From contig JAEYRB010000027.1 in assembly GCA_023409735.1 (NCBI GenBank), positions 1 to 64,000 on the forward strand: 64,000 bases of DNA. Reading direction: 5' to 3'. This document shows positions 43,516 through 52,429 of this stretch, in pieces. The notes beneath the pieces were generated by a model. It was not told the DNA's origin, did no database searches, and saw only the letters and a list, made by a program, of their open reading frames with translations. Made by a program: the position numbers and the translations under genes. Source of the DNA: Bacillota bacterium. Lineage in GTDB: Bacteria > Bacillota > Clostridia > Acetivibrionales > DTU013. Every line of letters starts with the position of its first letter. Position 1 is the first letter of the stretch.

Positions 43516-44003
43516 TGGACATTCATGATTTCCTGGAAAATACTATAAAACCGGGCTTGAAATATGCTGTAATGGGCGTAGGATCTGAGCTTCGCTCAGA
43601 CGACTGTGCCGGCATGCATTTTATCAGTTATATAAGCCGGAAGCTTAAGAGGGATGACGTTCTTTTTATTGCAGGGTCGACAGCACCTGAGAATTTCACC
43701 GGTGTCATCAAGAATTTTGCACCTGACATACTGTTCATCATAGATGCAGCTCATATGGGGGTCAAACCGGGTGATGTTAGAGTAATTCCTACGTCTGATA
43801 TAGGAGGAGTATCCTTTTCCACCCACATGCTCCCGCTTTCTGTAATACTTAGATATATAGAGGCTGAGGCAGGCTGTGAAGCAAAATTTATAGGAATTCA
43901 GCCTGCTTCTACAGAGCAGGGGCTTAGTATGTGCGATGAAGTTAAGGCGGGTACCGAGTGTCTGGCAGAGGAGTTTATAGTGGCCTTTGAACGCGTAGGA
44001 TAA
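43515..44003 (+). CDS. Hydrogenase maturation protease (HycI/HyaD family)
   Basis: This is the endopeptidase that trims the C-terminal tail of the large subunit after nickel insertion. The 162-residue protein has the family N-terminus AVMGVGSELRSDDCAG with the acidic nickel-sensing residue, a second Asp in FIIDAAHMGVKPGD and a His in FSTHMLPLS. It is the last gene of the operon, overlapping the preceding gene by one base. Its presence agrees with the cleavable tail on the 40960 product. Confidence 0.92.
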   Translation: MDIHDFLENTIKPGLKYAVMGVGSELRSDDCAGMHFISYISRKLKRDDVLFIAGSTAPENFTGVIKNFAPDILFIIDAAHMGVKPGDVRVIPTSDIGGVSFSTHMLPLSVILRYIEAEAGCEAKFIGIQPASTEQGLSMCDEVKAGTECLAEEFIVAFERVG

Positions 44004-44339
44004 AGGCTGACCTTTACTGATGCTGAAGTATTGCTGCAAGGCTCACAAATACATCAAGGTAAACTTATTATTCGATTTAGATTGGCTCAACTGTTGTATC
44101 GAAACAATTCACATCTAACTAAATATGACCAATTCACCATTTACAATTTGACTAGTTACATAAATTAGTGATATCATCTTCATAAGCTAAATGTAAAAAC
44201 ATGGATTATATAACAGAGAATTAATTTAATAGAACAATAATATAATCTGTAAAAACATTAAAATTAGTGAGAGCAAATATGGTAACCCCACCATTTTGGA
44301 CTTTTAGCGAATATCCACCTGAAGATAATACCGTGCATT
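44004..44339. other. Intergenic gap between convergent operons
   Basis: 336 AT-rich bases between the hydrogenase protease and proA stops. I see no convincing terminator hairpin, repeat or promoter. A 27-codon frame (44279-44362) overlaps the end of proA and is not supported. Confidence 0.4.
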
Positions 44340-45635
44340 TTACAGCGGGAATTCCTTATTAAGCGGCTTGTGCTTGAAGCTGCTTTTCTTTTCTGCATAA
44401 TCGGCAACAATTTGCCCGCTGCCTATAAGCTTATACTTGTAAATTACAAGCCCTTCGAGACCGACAGGACCTCTGGCATGGAGTTTGCCTGTGCTTATGC
44501 CGACTTCGGCGCCAAAACCGTACTTGAAGCCGTCGCTGAACCTTGTTGAGCAGTTCCAGAATACATCGCCTGAATCAACTAAGGACATGAATCTTGCTGC
44601 GTTATCACTGTCGGAGGTCACTATTGTATCTGTGTGGCCTGATCCATAGGTGTTTATATGGTCGATTGCTTCGTCAAGGTTATCAACTATTTTAACCGAA
44701 AGCTTATAATCCAGATATTCAGTAGCCCAATCCATATCTGTGGCCGGTTTGGCATCAACTATTGAAAGTGTATTGTCGCAGCCGAACAGCTCTACTTTTT
44801 TTTCATCAGCAACTTTTTTAAATAATGGAAGAAAAGCAGCTGCTATATCCTTATGAACAAGGAGAGTTTCTGTTGCGTTACATACTGCCACATACTGTGT
44901 CTTAGAGTCAATTGCTATTCTAACAGCCATATCCAGATCAGCAGATGAGTCTATATAGCAGTGACATATGCCGTCAGCATGTCCCATTACTGGAATATTG
45001 GTGTTATTCATAATATATTTCACAAATTCGTTGGATCCTCTTGGAATAATAAGGTCAACACTCTTATCCTGCTTTAGAAGCTCATTTATATCAGAACGAG
45101 TCTCAAGAAGCGCACACCAGCCCTCGGGCATTCCTGATGCTTCCGATGCAGATATAATGAGATCTGCGAGTACTCTGTTTGTCTCGCGGGCTTCTGAGCC
45201 TCCTTTGAGAAGTACGCCATTGCCGCTTTTTAGGCATAGTGTGGATATCTGAACCAGGGCATCAGGCCGCGATTCGAAGATAATACCGACTACGCCTATA
45301 GGGCAAGTGACCTTGTATAGCTCCAAACCCTCGTCAAGCTCTGTGGAAAGCAGTGTTCTGCCTACCGGATCAGCAAGCTTAGCAAGGCTGTTGATCCCAT
45401 CTATAACATCCTGAAGCTTCCCCTCGTCAAATTTGAGCCTCTTGAGTAAAGGCGACGGCAGCTTTTCAGCCTCGCTGCGTCTGAGATCTTCTTCGTTTGC
45501 TCTGAAGATATCATCTTTATGTGATTGAAGCATTTCAGCTATATTCAAAAGAGCGGCGTTCTTCTTATCGCTGCTTGCAGCTGCAAGCTTAAGTGAAGCC
45601 GATCTAATCTTTATACAGGTTTCTTTAACGCTCAT
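44340..45635 (-). CDS. proA: Glutamate-5-semialdehyde dehydrogenase (gamma-glutamyl phosphate reductase)
   Basis: ProA reduces gamma-glutamyl phosphate with NADPH, the second step of proline synthesis. The 431-residue protein is full length. It has the aldehyde-dehydrogenase fold with NGVLLKGGSEARETN near 140, the catalytic Cys in VAVCNATETLLVHK near 255 and the late motif EVGISTGKLHARGPVGLEGL. I use the ATG at 45635, six bases after AGAGGT, and not the TTG one codon earlier. It is transcribed away from proB, which lies 6.8 kb off at 52430; in most Firmicutes the two are adjacent. Confidence 0.95.
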   Translation of the reverse strand: MSVKETCIKIRSASLKLAAASSDKKNAALLNIAEMLQSHKDDIFRANEEDLRRSEAEKLPSPLLKRLKFDEGKLQDVIDGINSLAKLADPVGRTLLSTELDEGLELYKVTCPIGVVGIIFESRPDALVQISTLCLKSGNGVLLKGGSEARETNRVLADLIISASEASGMPEGWCALLETRSDINELLKQDKSVDLIIPRGSNEFVKYIMNNTNIPVMGHADGICHCYIDSSADLDMAVRIAIDSKTQYVAVCNATETLLVHKDIAAAFLPLFKKVADEKKVELFGCDNTLSIVDAKPATDMDWATEYLDYKLSVKIVDNLDEAIDHINTYGSGHTDTIVTSDSDNAARFMSLVDSGDVFWNCSTRFSDGFKYGFGAEVGISTGKLHARGPVGLEGLVIYKYKLIGSGQIVADYAEKKSSFKHKPLNKEFPL

Positions 45636-46127
45636 CAATATACCTCTTGGATTACATATTGTATGTTATGTACTTTTTGTAATTTTACTTATGGTATTTG
45701 GTTACTTGCTGCCGCAAAATTGTAATAAAAACAAGAAAATAATTTTATATTACGGCTAGTACATTCGTCGGGTTGCGGGCGAAAGCCCACGTTATATGAA
45801 AATTAATCCCTATATCCCTTACTATTACTGCACATTATTATATCAGATGATATCTGGCGCTGCAATGTTTAAAAAGTAAACTGTGTGCAGCGAAAATGCA
45901 TGCAGAAGGGGTATGGGTAAGAGTATAGGACATGAGTATAGTACTAAGTATGACATTCTTTACTCTCCATTAGTATAGGGAAAATTTCGCAGGCCTCTGT
46001 TTTACTAACTAGTTGAGAATTAAAGTATAGAACAGTATGCTTGTATATGCTTGCAAACACCTATTGTGAATATAATGTAAAATGTTGTATACTATTTCCA
46101 TATAGACTTATTATTGGGTGGTGCCAC
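45636..46127. other. Divergent intergenic region between proA and the two-component system
   Basis: 492 bases containing the candidate yesN-type promoter at 46064. A small hairpin near 45779-45792 (GGGC-GAAA-GCCC, a GNRA-type loop) is the only clear structure. No gene or T-box-like leader for proA is seen. Confidence 0.4.
46064..46093 (+). promoter_or_regulatory. Candidate promoter of the two-component operon
   Basis: TTGTGA (46064-46069), 18 bases, TATACT (46088-46093), 34 bases before the response-regulator ATG. Confidence 0.55.
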
Positions 46128-47012
46128 ATGACAAAAATTGTTATCGTGGATGATGAGTTAATAATCAGAGAGGGTTTACGTTCTATTACATGGCAGAAAT
46201 ATGGAATAGAGCTTAAGGGCCTTGCTTCAAACGGTATGGAAGCACTCACAATGATTGAGAAGGTGATGCCGGAAATACTTCTTACTGATATCCGTATGCC
46301 CGGAATAGATGGCTTACAGCTCATTAAAGAAGCGAAAAAATTTGTTCCTAATTTAAAGGCAATTCTGCTTACAGGATATCAGGATTTCGAATACGCATAT
46401 TCAGCCATACACCTTGGGGCAATAAGCTACATATTAAAGCCCTCTGACCCTAATGAAATAATTGGAGCTATTATGAAAGCAAAGGCGCTGGTCGATGCTG
46501 AGGAAATTGATAAGCATGAAAGGGCTGAAACAAGAAGGCAGATTGACAGCATGCAGGGTATAGTGCGCAATCTAATGCTTACAGATGATATAAGAAAAAA
46601 TGTAACAGACGAAGTACAGAGTACGGAGATCAAATATGAAGAATGTGTCGGCAGCGAATGCATTGCTGTTGACAACGATATAGTCAGGAAGGTTCTTAAT
46701 TATATTGAAACCTACTATATGGAAGACATAACGCTGATCACTGCATCAGAACATGTATACATAAATCCTGTATATTTAAGCCGATTGTTTAAAAAGGAAA
46801 CAGGTGAGAATTTCGTTGATTTACTCACGCGCATAAGACTGAGAAAGGCGTGTGAAATGCTCTGCGACTGCAGATTCAAGACGTATGAGGTGTCGGAAAA
46901 GGTAGGAATCAAGGATGCCGGGTACTTCAGCCAGGTATTTAAAAAATATTTTGGAATGACACCTACAGAATACAGGGATAAGATCATGTCCGATAAGAGG
47001 CGTAGAATATGA
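46128..47012 (+). CDS. YesN-type response regulator (REC plus AraC-family DNA-binding)
   Basis: From the ATG at 46128 (GGGTGGTG upstream) the protein has 294 residues. The receiver domain covers 1-120 with the acidic pocket VDDE, phosphoacceptor Asp54 in LLTDIRMPGIDG and the conserved Lys in YILKPSD. A charged linker follows, and the C-terminal AraC-type double helix-turn-helix (about 190-290) contains YLSRLFKKETGENF and VGIKDAGYFSQVFKKYFG. Such regulators, paired with YesM-type kinases, activate adjacent carbohydrate ABC transporters. It overlaps the kinase gene by four bases. Confidence 0.92.
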   Translation: MTKIVIVDDELIIREGLRSITWQKYGIELKGLASNGMEALTMIEKVMPEILLTDIRMPGIDGLQLIKEAKKFVPNLKAILLTGYQDFEYAYSAIHLGAISYILKPSDPNEIIGAIMKAKALVDAEEIDKHERAETRRQIDSMQGIVRNLMLTDDIRKNVTDEVQSTEIKYEECVGSECIAVDNDIVRKVLNYIETYYMEDITLITASEHVYINPVYLSRLFKKETGENFVDLLTRIRLRKACEMLCDCRFKTYEVSEKVGIKDAGYFSQVFKKYFGMTPTEYRDKIMSDKRRRI

Positions 47013-48835
47013 AAATACTAAGAGATATGCCCATAAGAAATAAGCTTCTCCTGTCTTTTTTAGTACTGATAATTCTCCCTGTTGTCAGTATAGGGAGCTT
47101 ATCATTTTATACCTCTAAGGGTATTCTGAAACAGAAAACTGAGCAATATGCTAAAGATATACTAATGGAGACCGGGCAGAACGTAGAAGTTAAGCTCCGC
47201 GAGGTAGAACGGCTCTCATTTCAGATATTATCAAACGATACTATACAGCAGTTTTTAATAAGATCAGACAGCAGCATCAATGACGAAATAGAGAAAATAC
47301 TTATTGAAAAGGCTATCGACAATCAACTAAAGAGCTTGCTTTCAACAGATGCTAATATAGCTTCGATTCAGGTGATTTCTCTTTCAGGTACAGTTTATAA
47401 TGTTAATCCTGCATCGGTTAGCGTAAGGGCTGATAATGAGATGATGAAACAGGTGAAAAATGGCTACGGAGGAACCATATGGTTTGAAACAGATCCAGTA
47501 AGCAAAACAATTGCTATGGGTAGGGTAATAAACAGCATAGTAAGTCAGGAGGCTATCGGCTATATTTTTGTTTATCTAAAAGAAAGCTCTCTTTATAACA
47601 TTTACAATAAAACAGAGTTATTCAGAAACGGTGACTTCATAATCTCAGATAATGAGGGAAGAATTGTGTCCTGCGGAGATAAAAGTCTGCTCAATAAAAA
47701 AATGGAAAATGCTATGCTGGACGTCACGGTAAACAGTTTGGCAGAAAGCTTTATTACAAAGTATGTGAACGGCAGGATGAACTATATTGTTTCAAGTCCG
47801 ATTAATAATAGAAAGTGGAAAATAGTAGCGACAATACCAACAGAACAATATGAAGGCGATATTATCAGACTTAAGGATATAACAATTGTCATATGCTTGA
47901 TATGCTGCTTTTTAGCTATGATGATCTCTCTGCGGCTCGCAAACAGCATCTCTAAACCGCTTAGAAATCTATCGGCATTGATGGGTAAGGTAGGTGAAGG
48001 TGATTTTAGTGTATCCATCAATGATGATTCCGTGGATGAGGTGGGTAATCTTAGCAGACATTTTAATAAAATGGTGGCTCAGGTACAAAAGCTCATACAG
48101 GAGGTATACAGGGAGCAGTATCTTAAGCAGAAGGCAGAACTAAAGTCACTCAGGATGCAGATAAACCCGCATTTTTTATACAATACACTTGAATCCATAA
48201 ACTGGATGGCAAGAATAAAAAAGGTTCCTGAGATAGGTGAGATGGTTAAGGCGCTTGGTGACCTAATGCGAGTAAGCATAAACGGAGATGACTTTATAAC
48301 TCTGGAGGATGAGCTTAAAAACATTACCAATTATTTGAAAATACAAAAATTCAGGTATGGAAACAGATTTGAATCCATTATCAATATTGATGAGAGCTTA
48401 CGAAAGATTATGATACCAAAGCTGACACTTCAGCCTATTGTTGAGAATGCTATTGTACATGGTCTTGAAGGAAAAATTGAGAATGGGTGTCTGGAAATTA
48501 TCTGCTCAATGTCAGGTGACAATATAAATATTATTGTACGTGACGATGGAATTGGAATGACTGAAGAAATTACCGCTATGCTCAACAGCCTATTTCAGCC
48601 TCAGTGCCATGGGGAAAGCAGGGATAATGAAGCGGCCTCACTGGATGTGAGAAGTGATGCTGAATCTATCGGAGAACAGCATACTCATATCGGGCTCATT
48701 AATGTTGACCGCAGGATCAAGCTCTATTACGGACAGGAGTATGGAATTTATGTAACCTCTGATCTGGGAAACGGTACAAGTGTAAGTGTTACAATTCCTA
48801 CAAGGCAGAATTATTACGAAGATAGCCAAAGATAA
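47009..48835 (+). CDS. YesM-type sensor histidine kinase
   Basis: This 608-residue membrane kinase has a first helix at about 12-32, an extracellular sensor region to about 285 and a second helix at about 290-312. A HAMP domain (to about 365), a His-kinase domain with INPHFLYNTLESINWM (His near 388) and an ATPase domain with VENAIVHGLEG and GIGMTEE follow. The H-box Phe-Leu-Tyr-Asn is the hallmark of the YesM/LytS class. The short insert near 530-550 is low complexity. It presumably senses an extracellular sugar or the binding protein encoded next. Confidence 0.92.
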   Translation: MKILRDMPIRNKLLLSFLVLIILPVVSIGSLSFYTSKGILKQKTEQYAKDILMETGQNVEVKLREVERLSFQILSNDTIQQFLIRSDSSINDEIEKILIEKAIDNQLKSLLSTDANIASIQVISLSGTVYNVNPASVSVRADNEMMKQVKNGYGGTIWFETDPVSKTIAMGRVINSIVSQEAIGYIFVYLKESSLYNIYNKTELFRNGDFIISDNEGRIVSCGDKSLLNKKMENAMLDVTVNSLAESFITKYVNGRMNYIVSSPINNRKWKIVATIPTEQYEGDIIRLKDITIVICLICCFLAMMISLRLANSISKPLRNLSALMGKVGEGDFSVSINDDSVDEVGNLSRHFNKMVAQVQKLIQEVYREQYLKQKAELKSLRMQINPHFLYNTLESINWMARIKKVPEIGEMVKALGDLMRVSINGDDFITLEDELKNITNYLKIQKFRYGNRFESIINIDESLRKIMIPKLTLQPIVENAIVHGLEGKIENGCLEIICSMSGDNINIIVRDDGIGMTEEITAMLNSLFQPQCHGESRDNEAASLDVRSDAESIGEQHTHIGLINVDRRIKLYYGQEYGIYVTSDLGNGTSVSVTIPTRQNYYEDSQR

Positions 48836-48968
48836 TAGCCTCATTCACAGTGCGAAAATTTACTAAAGTTAAATTATTTATATAAAAAGTAGATATTCTC
48901 ACATTACTAAAAAAATCATCTAATTTATAATAATTATATAAAAATTGTATATTTGAGGAGGAAACACA

Positions 48969-50318
48969 ATGAAAAGATTAACGGCTCTTTTTCTCTGTAT
49001 TTGTATGATGTTAACTCTCATACTTACCGGCTGCGGTGACAAGGCTGCTGGACCGGCCGAAAGCACTCCGGCTGAAAAGACTGATACTACACCGGCTGCA
49101 ACTCCTGAAGCCGAGCCAGCTGAACCGGCTGAAAAGGTTGATGTAAAGGTTTCCTGCTGGGGAATTGAAACTGATACTAATTCAGTTATAATCAAGGATG
49201 CTGTGGAACTTTATAATAAGAATAACACAGTAAATGCTACTGCAACTGTTGAGTTTACAGAACAGGAACAGTATAAGACTAAGATCGCTACTGAAATGGC
49301 TGCAAACCAAGCGCCTGATGTATTTAATACTTGGGCTGCAGGTTTCCTTAAGCCGTTCGTAAAAGCAGGTAAGGTATATGACCTTACTGATAAGCTTGAA
49401 AAGGATGCTGATTGGAAGGGAAGATACATACCCGGAGTATACAACTCACTTTCATTTGATGGTAAGGTTTATGCTCTGCCTACTACTCAGACTGTTGGCA
49501 TAGTATTCTATAACAAGGAGATCTTCCAGAAATACAACCTCTCTGAACCTAAAACATATGACGAACTTAAAAATATAATCAAGGTCCTCAATGAAAACAA
49601 AATTGTACCATTCGCATTTGGCAACAAGGCTCCATGGGTAGGCGCTATGTTAGCTGAGATGGTTGTTAACCGTGTTGGCGGATCTGCACCTTATGATAAT
49701 GTTTACAATGGAACAGGAACATGGAATGATCCAGCATTTATTGAAGCAGGAAAGGTCATCGCTGAGCTTGTTAACCTGAAGGCTTTCCCGGATGGCTTCA
49801 ATGCTATTGAAAATGATGCTATACGCGCAGACTTTATAGCAGGTAAATATGGAATGCATGTCATGGGCAGCTGGGCAATTCAGCAGATGTATGGCGACAT
49901 GAAGGATAATCTCGGTGTATTCAAGTTCCCTGAAATCACCGGTGGTAAAGGAAGTGCTGACAGCTGGGTAGGACAGCCTGACCAGAGCTTCGCTATTGCT
50001 GCTAATACACAGGTTGCTGACCAGGCAGCTGAATTTATTAAGACTATCTCTGATCCAGAAATTCAGATCAAGCTCAACGTCGCAGGTAACCTGATACCTA
50101 CAAATGCTGTAGCACCGGCTGATCAGGTTAATCCTCTGGCAGGTCAGGTTGGTGGTCTTCTCAAGGATATGAAAGAACTATTCGTATTCTATGATGTAGG
50201 CTTAGGCGCAACAATAGGTAATGAATTCAATAATGCTATACAGGCTATTACAGCTGGTAAGGATCCAGCAGCGGCATTTGCTGATCTTCAGAAATTCACG
50301 GAACAGAACAAAGAATAA
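48969..50318 (+). CDS. Carbohydrate ABC transporter, substrate-binding lipoprotein
   Basis: A 449-residue precursor with lipoprotein signal and lipobox LTGC ending at Cys22. A linker of about 30 residues rich in Pro, Ala, Glu and Thr follows, then a family 1 extracellular solute-binding domain (VSCWGIETDTNSV, later YALPTTQTVGIVFYNKEIF). GGAGG precedes the ATG. It is the first transporter gene after the two-component pair. The sugar specificity cannot be read from sequence; family 1 CUT1 proteins mostly bind oligosaccharides. Confidence 0.92.
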   Translation: MKRLTALFLCICMMLTLILTGCGDKAAGPAESTPAEKTDTTPAATPEAEPAEPAEKVDVKVSCWGIETDTNSVIIKDAVELYNKNNTVNATATVEFTEQEQYKTKIATEMAANQAPDVFNTWAAGFLKPFVKAGKVYDLTDKLEKDADWKGRYIPGVYNSLSFDGKVYALPTTQTVGIVFYNKEIFQKYNLSEPKTYDELKNIIKVLNENKIVPFAFGNKAPWVGAMLAEMVVNRVGGSAPYDNVYNGTGTWNDPAFIEAGKVIAELVNLKAFPDGFNAIENDAIRADFIAGKYGMHVMGSWAIQQMYGDMKDNLGVFKFPEITGGKGSADSWVGQPDQSFAIAANTQVADQAAEFIKTISDPEIQIKLNVAGNLIPTNAVAPADQVNPLAGQVGGLLKDMKELFVFYDVGLGATIGNEFNNAIQAITAGKDPAAAFADLQKFTEQNKE

Positions 50319-50330
50319 TTTAAGTATTCA

Positions 50331-50355
50331 GGCAGCCGGGTAATTCCCGGCTGCC
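50331..50355 (+). terminator. Perfect intergenic hairpin after the binding-protein gene
   Basis: GGCAGCCGGG, five bases, CCCGGCTGCC, followed by ATAAATTTTTG. It is a strong stem with an interrupted U tract. Such hairpins between a binding-protein gene and its permeases usually make a partial terminator or protect the upstream mRNA, so that more binding protein than permease is produced. Confidence 0.75.
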
Positions 50356-50447
50356 ATAAATTTTTGTTAATTGCGTTGCCTAAAGGGCTAATTATTTTTT
50401 ATTCTAGTGCCCGACATCAAGGAATTGTTGCAAGGAGATTAGAACCC

Positions 50448-51326
50448 ATGAATAAAAGTAAAAAGTCGATATTTTTATTTCTGTTGCCGGCTTTGGTTAT
50501 ATATCTAAGTGTTGTTGCTTTGCCTGTTTTCAGTACAGCATACAACAGCTTTTTTAAATGGAACCTGGTTGACACAAAAAAGTATGTCGGCATCAAAAAT
50601 TTTATACAATTGTTTACTATAGATAGTATTTTTAAAACAAGCCTGACCAATACCTTGCTCCTGCTAGTGCTTTCAATTCTCATACAGGTGCCGGGTGCTA
50701 TTGCACTTGCCCTTGCTATCACGCGTACTGTAAAGGGCAGCAGGTATTATAAGACGGTTTATTTTATGCCAAACATATTGGCCAGTGTTGCTGTTGGTCT
50801 GCTGTGGTCATTTGTTTACAACCCAGAGTTTGGTATTATTAACCGCTTGTTAGGAGCTGTGGGCCTGGAGAGTGCTAAAGGTTTATGGCTTGCTGATCAA
50901 AAGGCTGTGCTGCCTTGTATAATGGTGGTTATTTGTTGGCAGTTTATAGGGTACCACATGATAATTTATCTTGCAGCCATAGAGAACATACCTCAAAGCC
51001 TGATCGAGATTGCAACCATCGATGGCGCCAATACAAGGCAGAGGATATTTCACATAATATTGCCGCTCATAAAGCCTATTATAAGAATAGATACAGTACT
51101 TATAGCAACAGGCTCTCTTCGTTATTTTGACCTTATTTATGTAATGTCAAATGGAGGACCAAGTCACTCCAGTGAAGTTATGGCTTTATATATGTATTAT
51201 AAGTCCTTCAGAGATATGCAGTATGGCTACGGCAGCTCCATTGCGTTAGTTTTGCTTATCATGTGCCTGGCTGTTACAGTAATACTGAATAAACTGCTTA
51301 AATCGGAAGATGTTCAATTTTATTAA
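50448..51326 (+). CDS. Carbohydrate ABC transporter permease (UgpA/LacF-type)
   Basis: A 292-residue membrane protein with six helices. The EAA loop reads EIATIDGANTRQRIFHIILPLI, and IFLFLLPALVIYLSVVALPVF at the N-terminus is typical of the first CUT1 permease. The ATG at 50448 has AAGGAGA at ten bases; the frame is open for 28 codons further upstream without similarity. It pairs with the next gene. Confidence 0.93.
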   Translation: MNKSKKSIFLFLLPALVIYLSVVALPVFSTAYNSFFKWNLVDTKKYVGIKNFIQLFTIDSIFKTSLTNTLLLLVLSILIQVPGAIALALAITRTVKGSRYYKTVYFMPNILASVAVGLLWSFVYNPEFGIINRLLGAVGLESAKGLWLADQKAVLPCIMVVICWQFIGYHMIIYLAAIENIPQSLIEIATIDGANTRQRIFHIILPLIKPIIRIDTVLIATGSLRYFDLIYVMSNGGPSHSSEVMALYMYYKSFRDMQYGYGSSIALVLLIMCLAVTVILNKLLKSEDVQFY

Positions 51327-51370
51327 TAACGTCATGCATACAGCCGCAAGACGTGTTGAAGGAGAGATAA

Positions 51371-52252
51371 GTGTTCATGGCTGATTTGGAGATTCAAGCG
51401 AAAAACGCGAGCATATTGCAGAGTAATAAAAAGATTTCGGTATCAAAAATAGTATTAAATACTATTTTATCATTAATATCTATAGTATATATTTATCCAT
51501 TGATATGGCTTATTCTTAATTCAGTAAAGACAGATGCTGAAATGTTCGCAGATCCGTGGTCTGTCGGCCATTCCTTCCGTCTGGAGAATTATTTAACAGC
51601 GTGGACATCAGGCAAGATCGGAATAAGCTTTTTTAATTCAACGGTAGTAGCTCTGATAACAGTGGGTGTTACTATCATTGTGTCAGCAATGGCCGCATTT
51701 GCGTTTAAAAGGTTTAAGTGGAAGTATTCTGATCTTGTATTGGGAATTTTCCTTATAGGTGTCATGATACCTATTCATTCAACGCTGATACCGCTTTATA
51801 TGACCTTTAGTAAAATTGGTTTATTGAATAAATATATATCATTGATTTTACCGTATGTGGCATTTGCACTGCCTACGTCAATTTTCATACTAAGTGGTTT
51901 TATGGCTTCATTCCCTAAGGAAGTAGAGGAAGCGGCCATTATGGATGGGTGCAGTGTATGGATAATTTTCTGGAAGATCATAATGCCATTATCAAAGCCA
52001 TCGATAGCTACCATATCTATATTCAATTTCGTTAATGCATGGAATGAGTTGATGTTTTCATTGATTTTCTTTACTGATCCTAACAAGATGACTCTTCCTG
52101 TAAGCCTTACGCGCTTCAGAGGGCAATATTCATCAAGCTGGACAGTACAGTTGGCAGCTGTTGTTATTATGGTAATACCAAGCTTAATAGTATACTTCTT
52201 CCTGAATGATAAAATTATTAAGAGTCTTACTATTGGCGCAGTAAAAGGTTAG
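51371..52252 (+). CDS. Carbohydrate ABC transporter permease (UgpE/LacG-type)
   Basis: A 293-residue second permease with six helices and EAA loop EAAIMDGCSVWIIFWKIIMPLS. The C-terminal FVNAWNELMFSLIF is typical. The start is taken as GTG at 51371, six bases after AAGGAG; an ATG two codons later is possible. No ATPase gene follows, which is normal for CUT1 systems that share a MsmX/MsiK-like ATPase encoded elsewhere. A terminator closes the operon at 52299. Confidence 0.92.
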   Translation: MFMADLEIQAKNASILQSNKKISVSKIVLNTILSLISIVYIYPLIWLILNSVKTDAEMFADPWSVGHSFRLENYLTAWTSGKIGISFFNSTVVALITVGVTIIVSAMAAFAFKRFKWKYSDLVLGIFLIGVMIPIHSTLIPLYMTFSKIGLLNKYISLILPYVAFALPTSIFILSGFMASFPKEVEEAAIMDGCSVWIIFWKIIMPLSKPSIATISIFNFVNAWNELMFSLIFFTDPNKMTLPVSLTRFRGQYSSSWTVQLAAVVIMVIPSLIVYFFLNDKIIKSLTIGAVKG

Positions 52253-52298
52253 CGCCTATATAACTCTGGTTTATTTCATCTGAAATGATGTTTGCATT

Positions 52299-52338
52299 GA
52301 GGCTGTCGCATAAGAAAATTTGTGCGCAGCCTCTTTTT
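52299..52338 (+). terminator. Intrinsic terminator of the sugar transporter operon
   Basis: GAGGCTG plus CGCA pair with TGCG plus CAGCCTC (eleven pairs with one bulged T), followed directly by TTTTT. Confidence 0.9.
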
Positions 52339-52353
52339 ATGTGTCGACAGTGA

Positions 52354-52382
52354 TTTACGTTTATTTATCTATAATGTATAAT
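52354..52382 (+). promoter_or_regulatory. Promoter of proB
   Basis: TTTACG (52354-52359), 17 bases, TATAAT (52377-52382), about 48 bases before the proB start. Confidence 0.7.
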
Positions 52383-52429
52383 GGTAAGTACTTTTTAGGA
52401 TCAGTGTTTGTGAATAGGAGATGGAGAAT

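Noticed and set aside
44279..44362. 27-codon frame next to the end of proA
   Set aside because: Very short, without a ribosome binding site, and runs into the proA coding region on the other strand.
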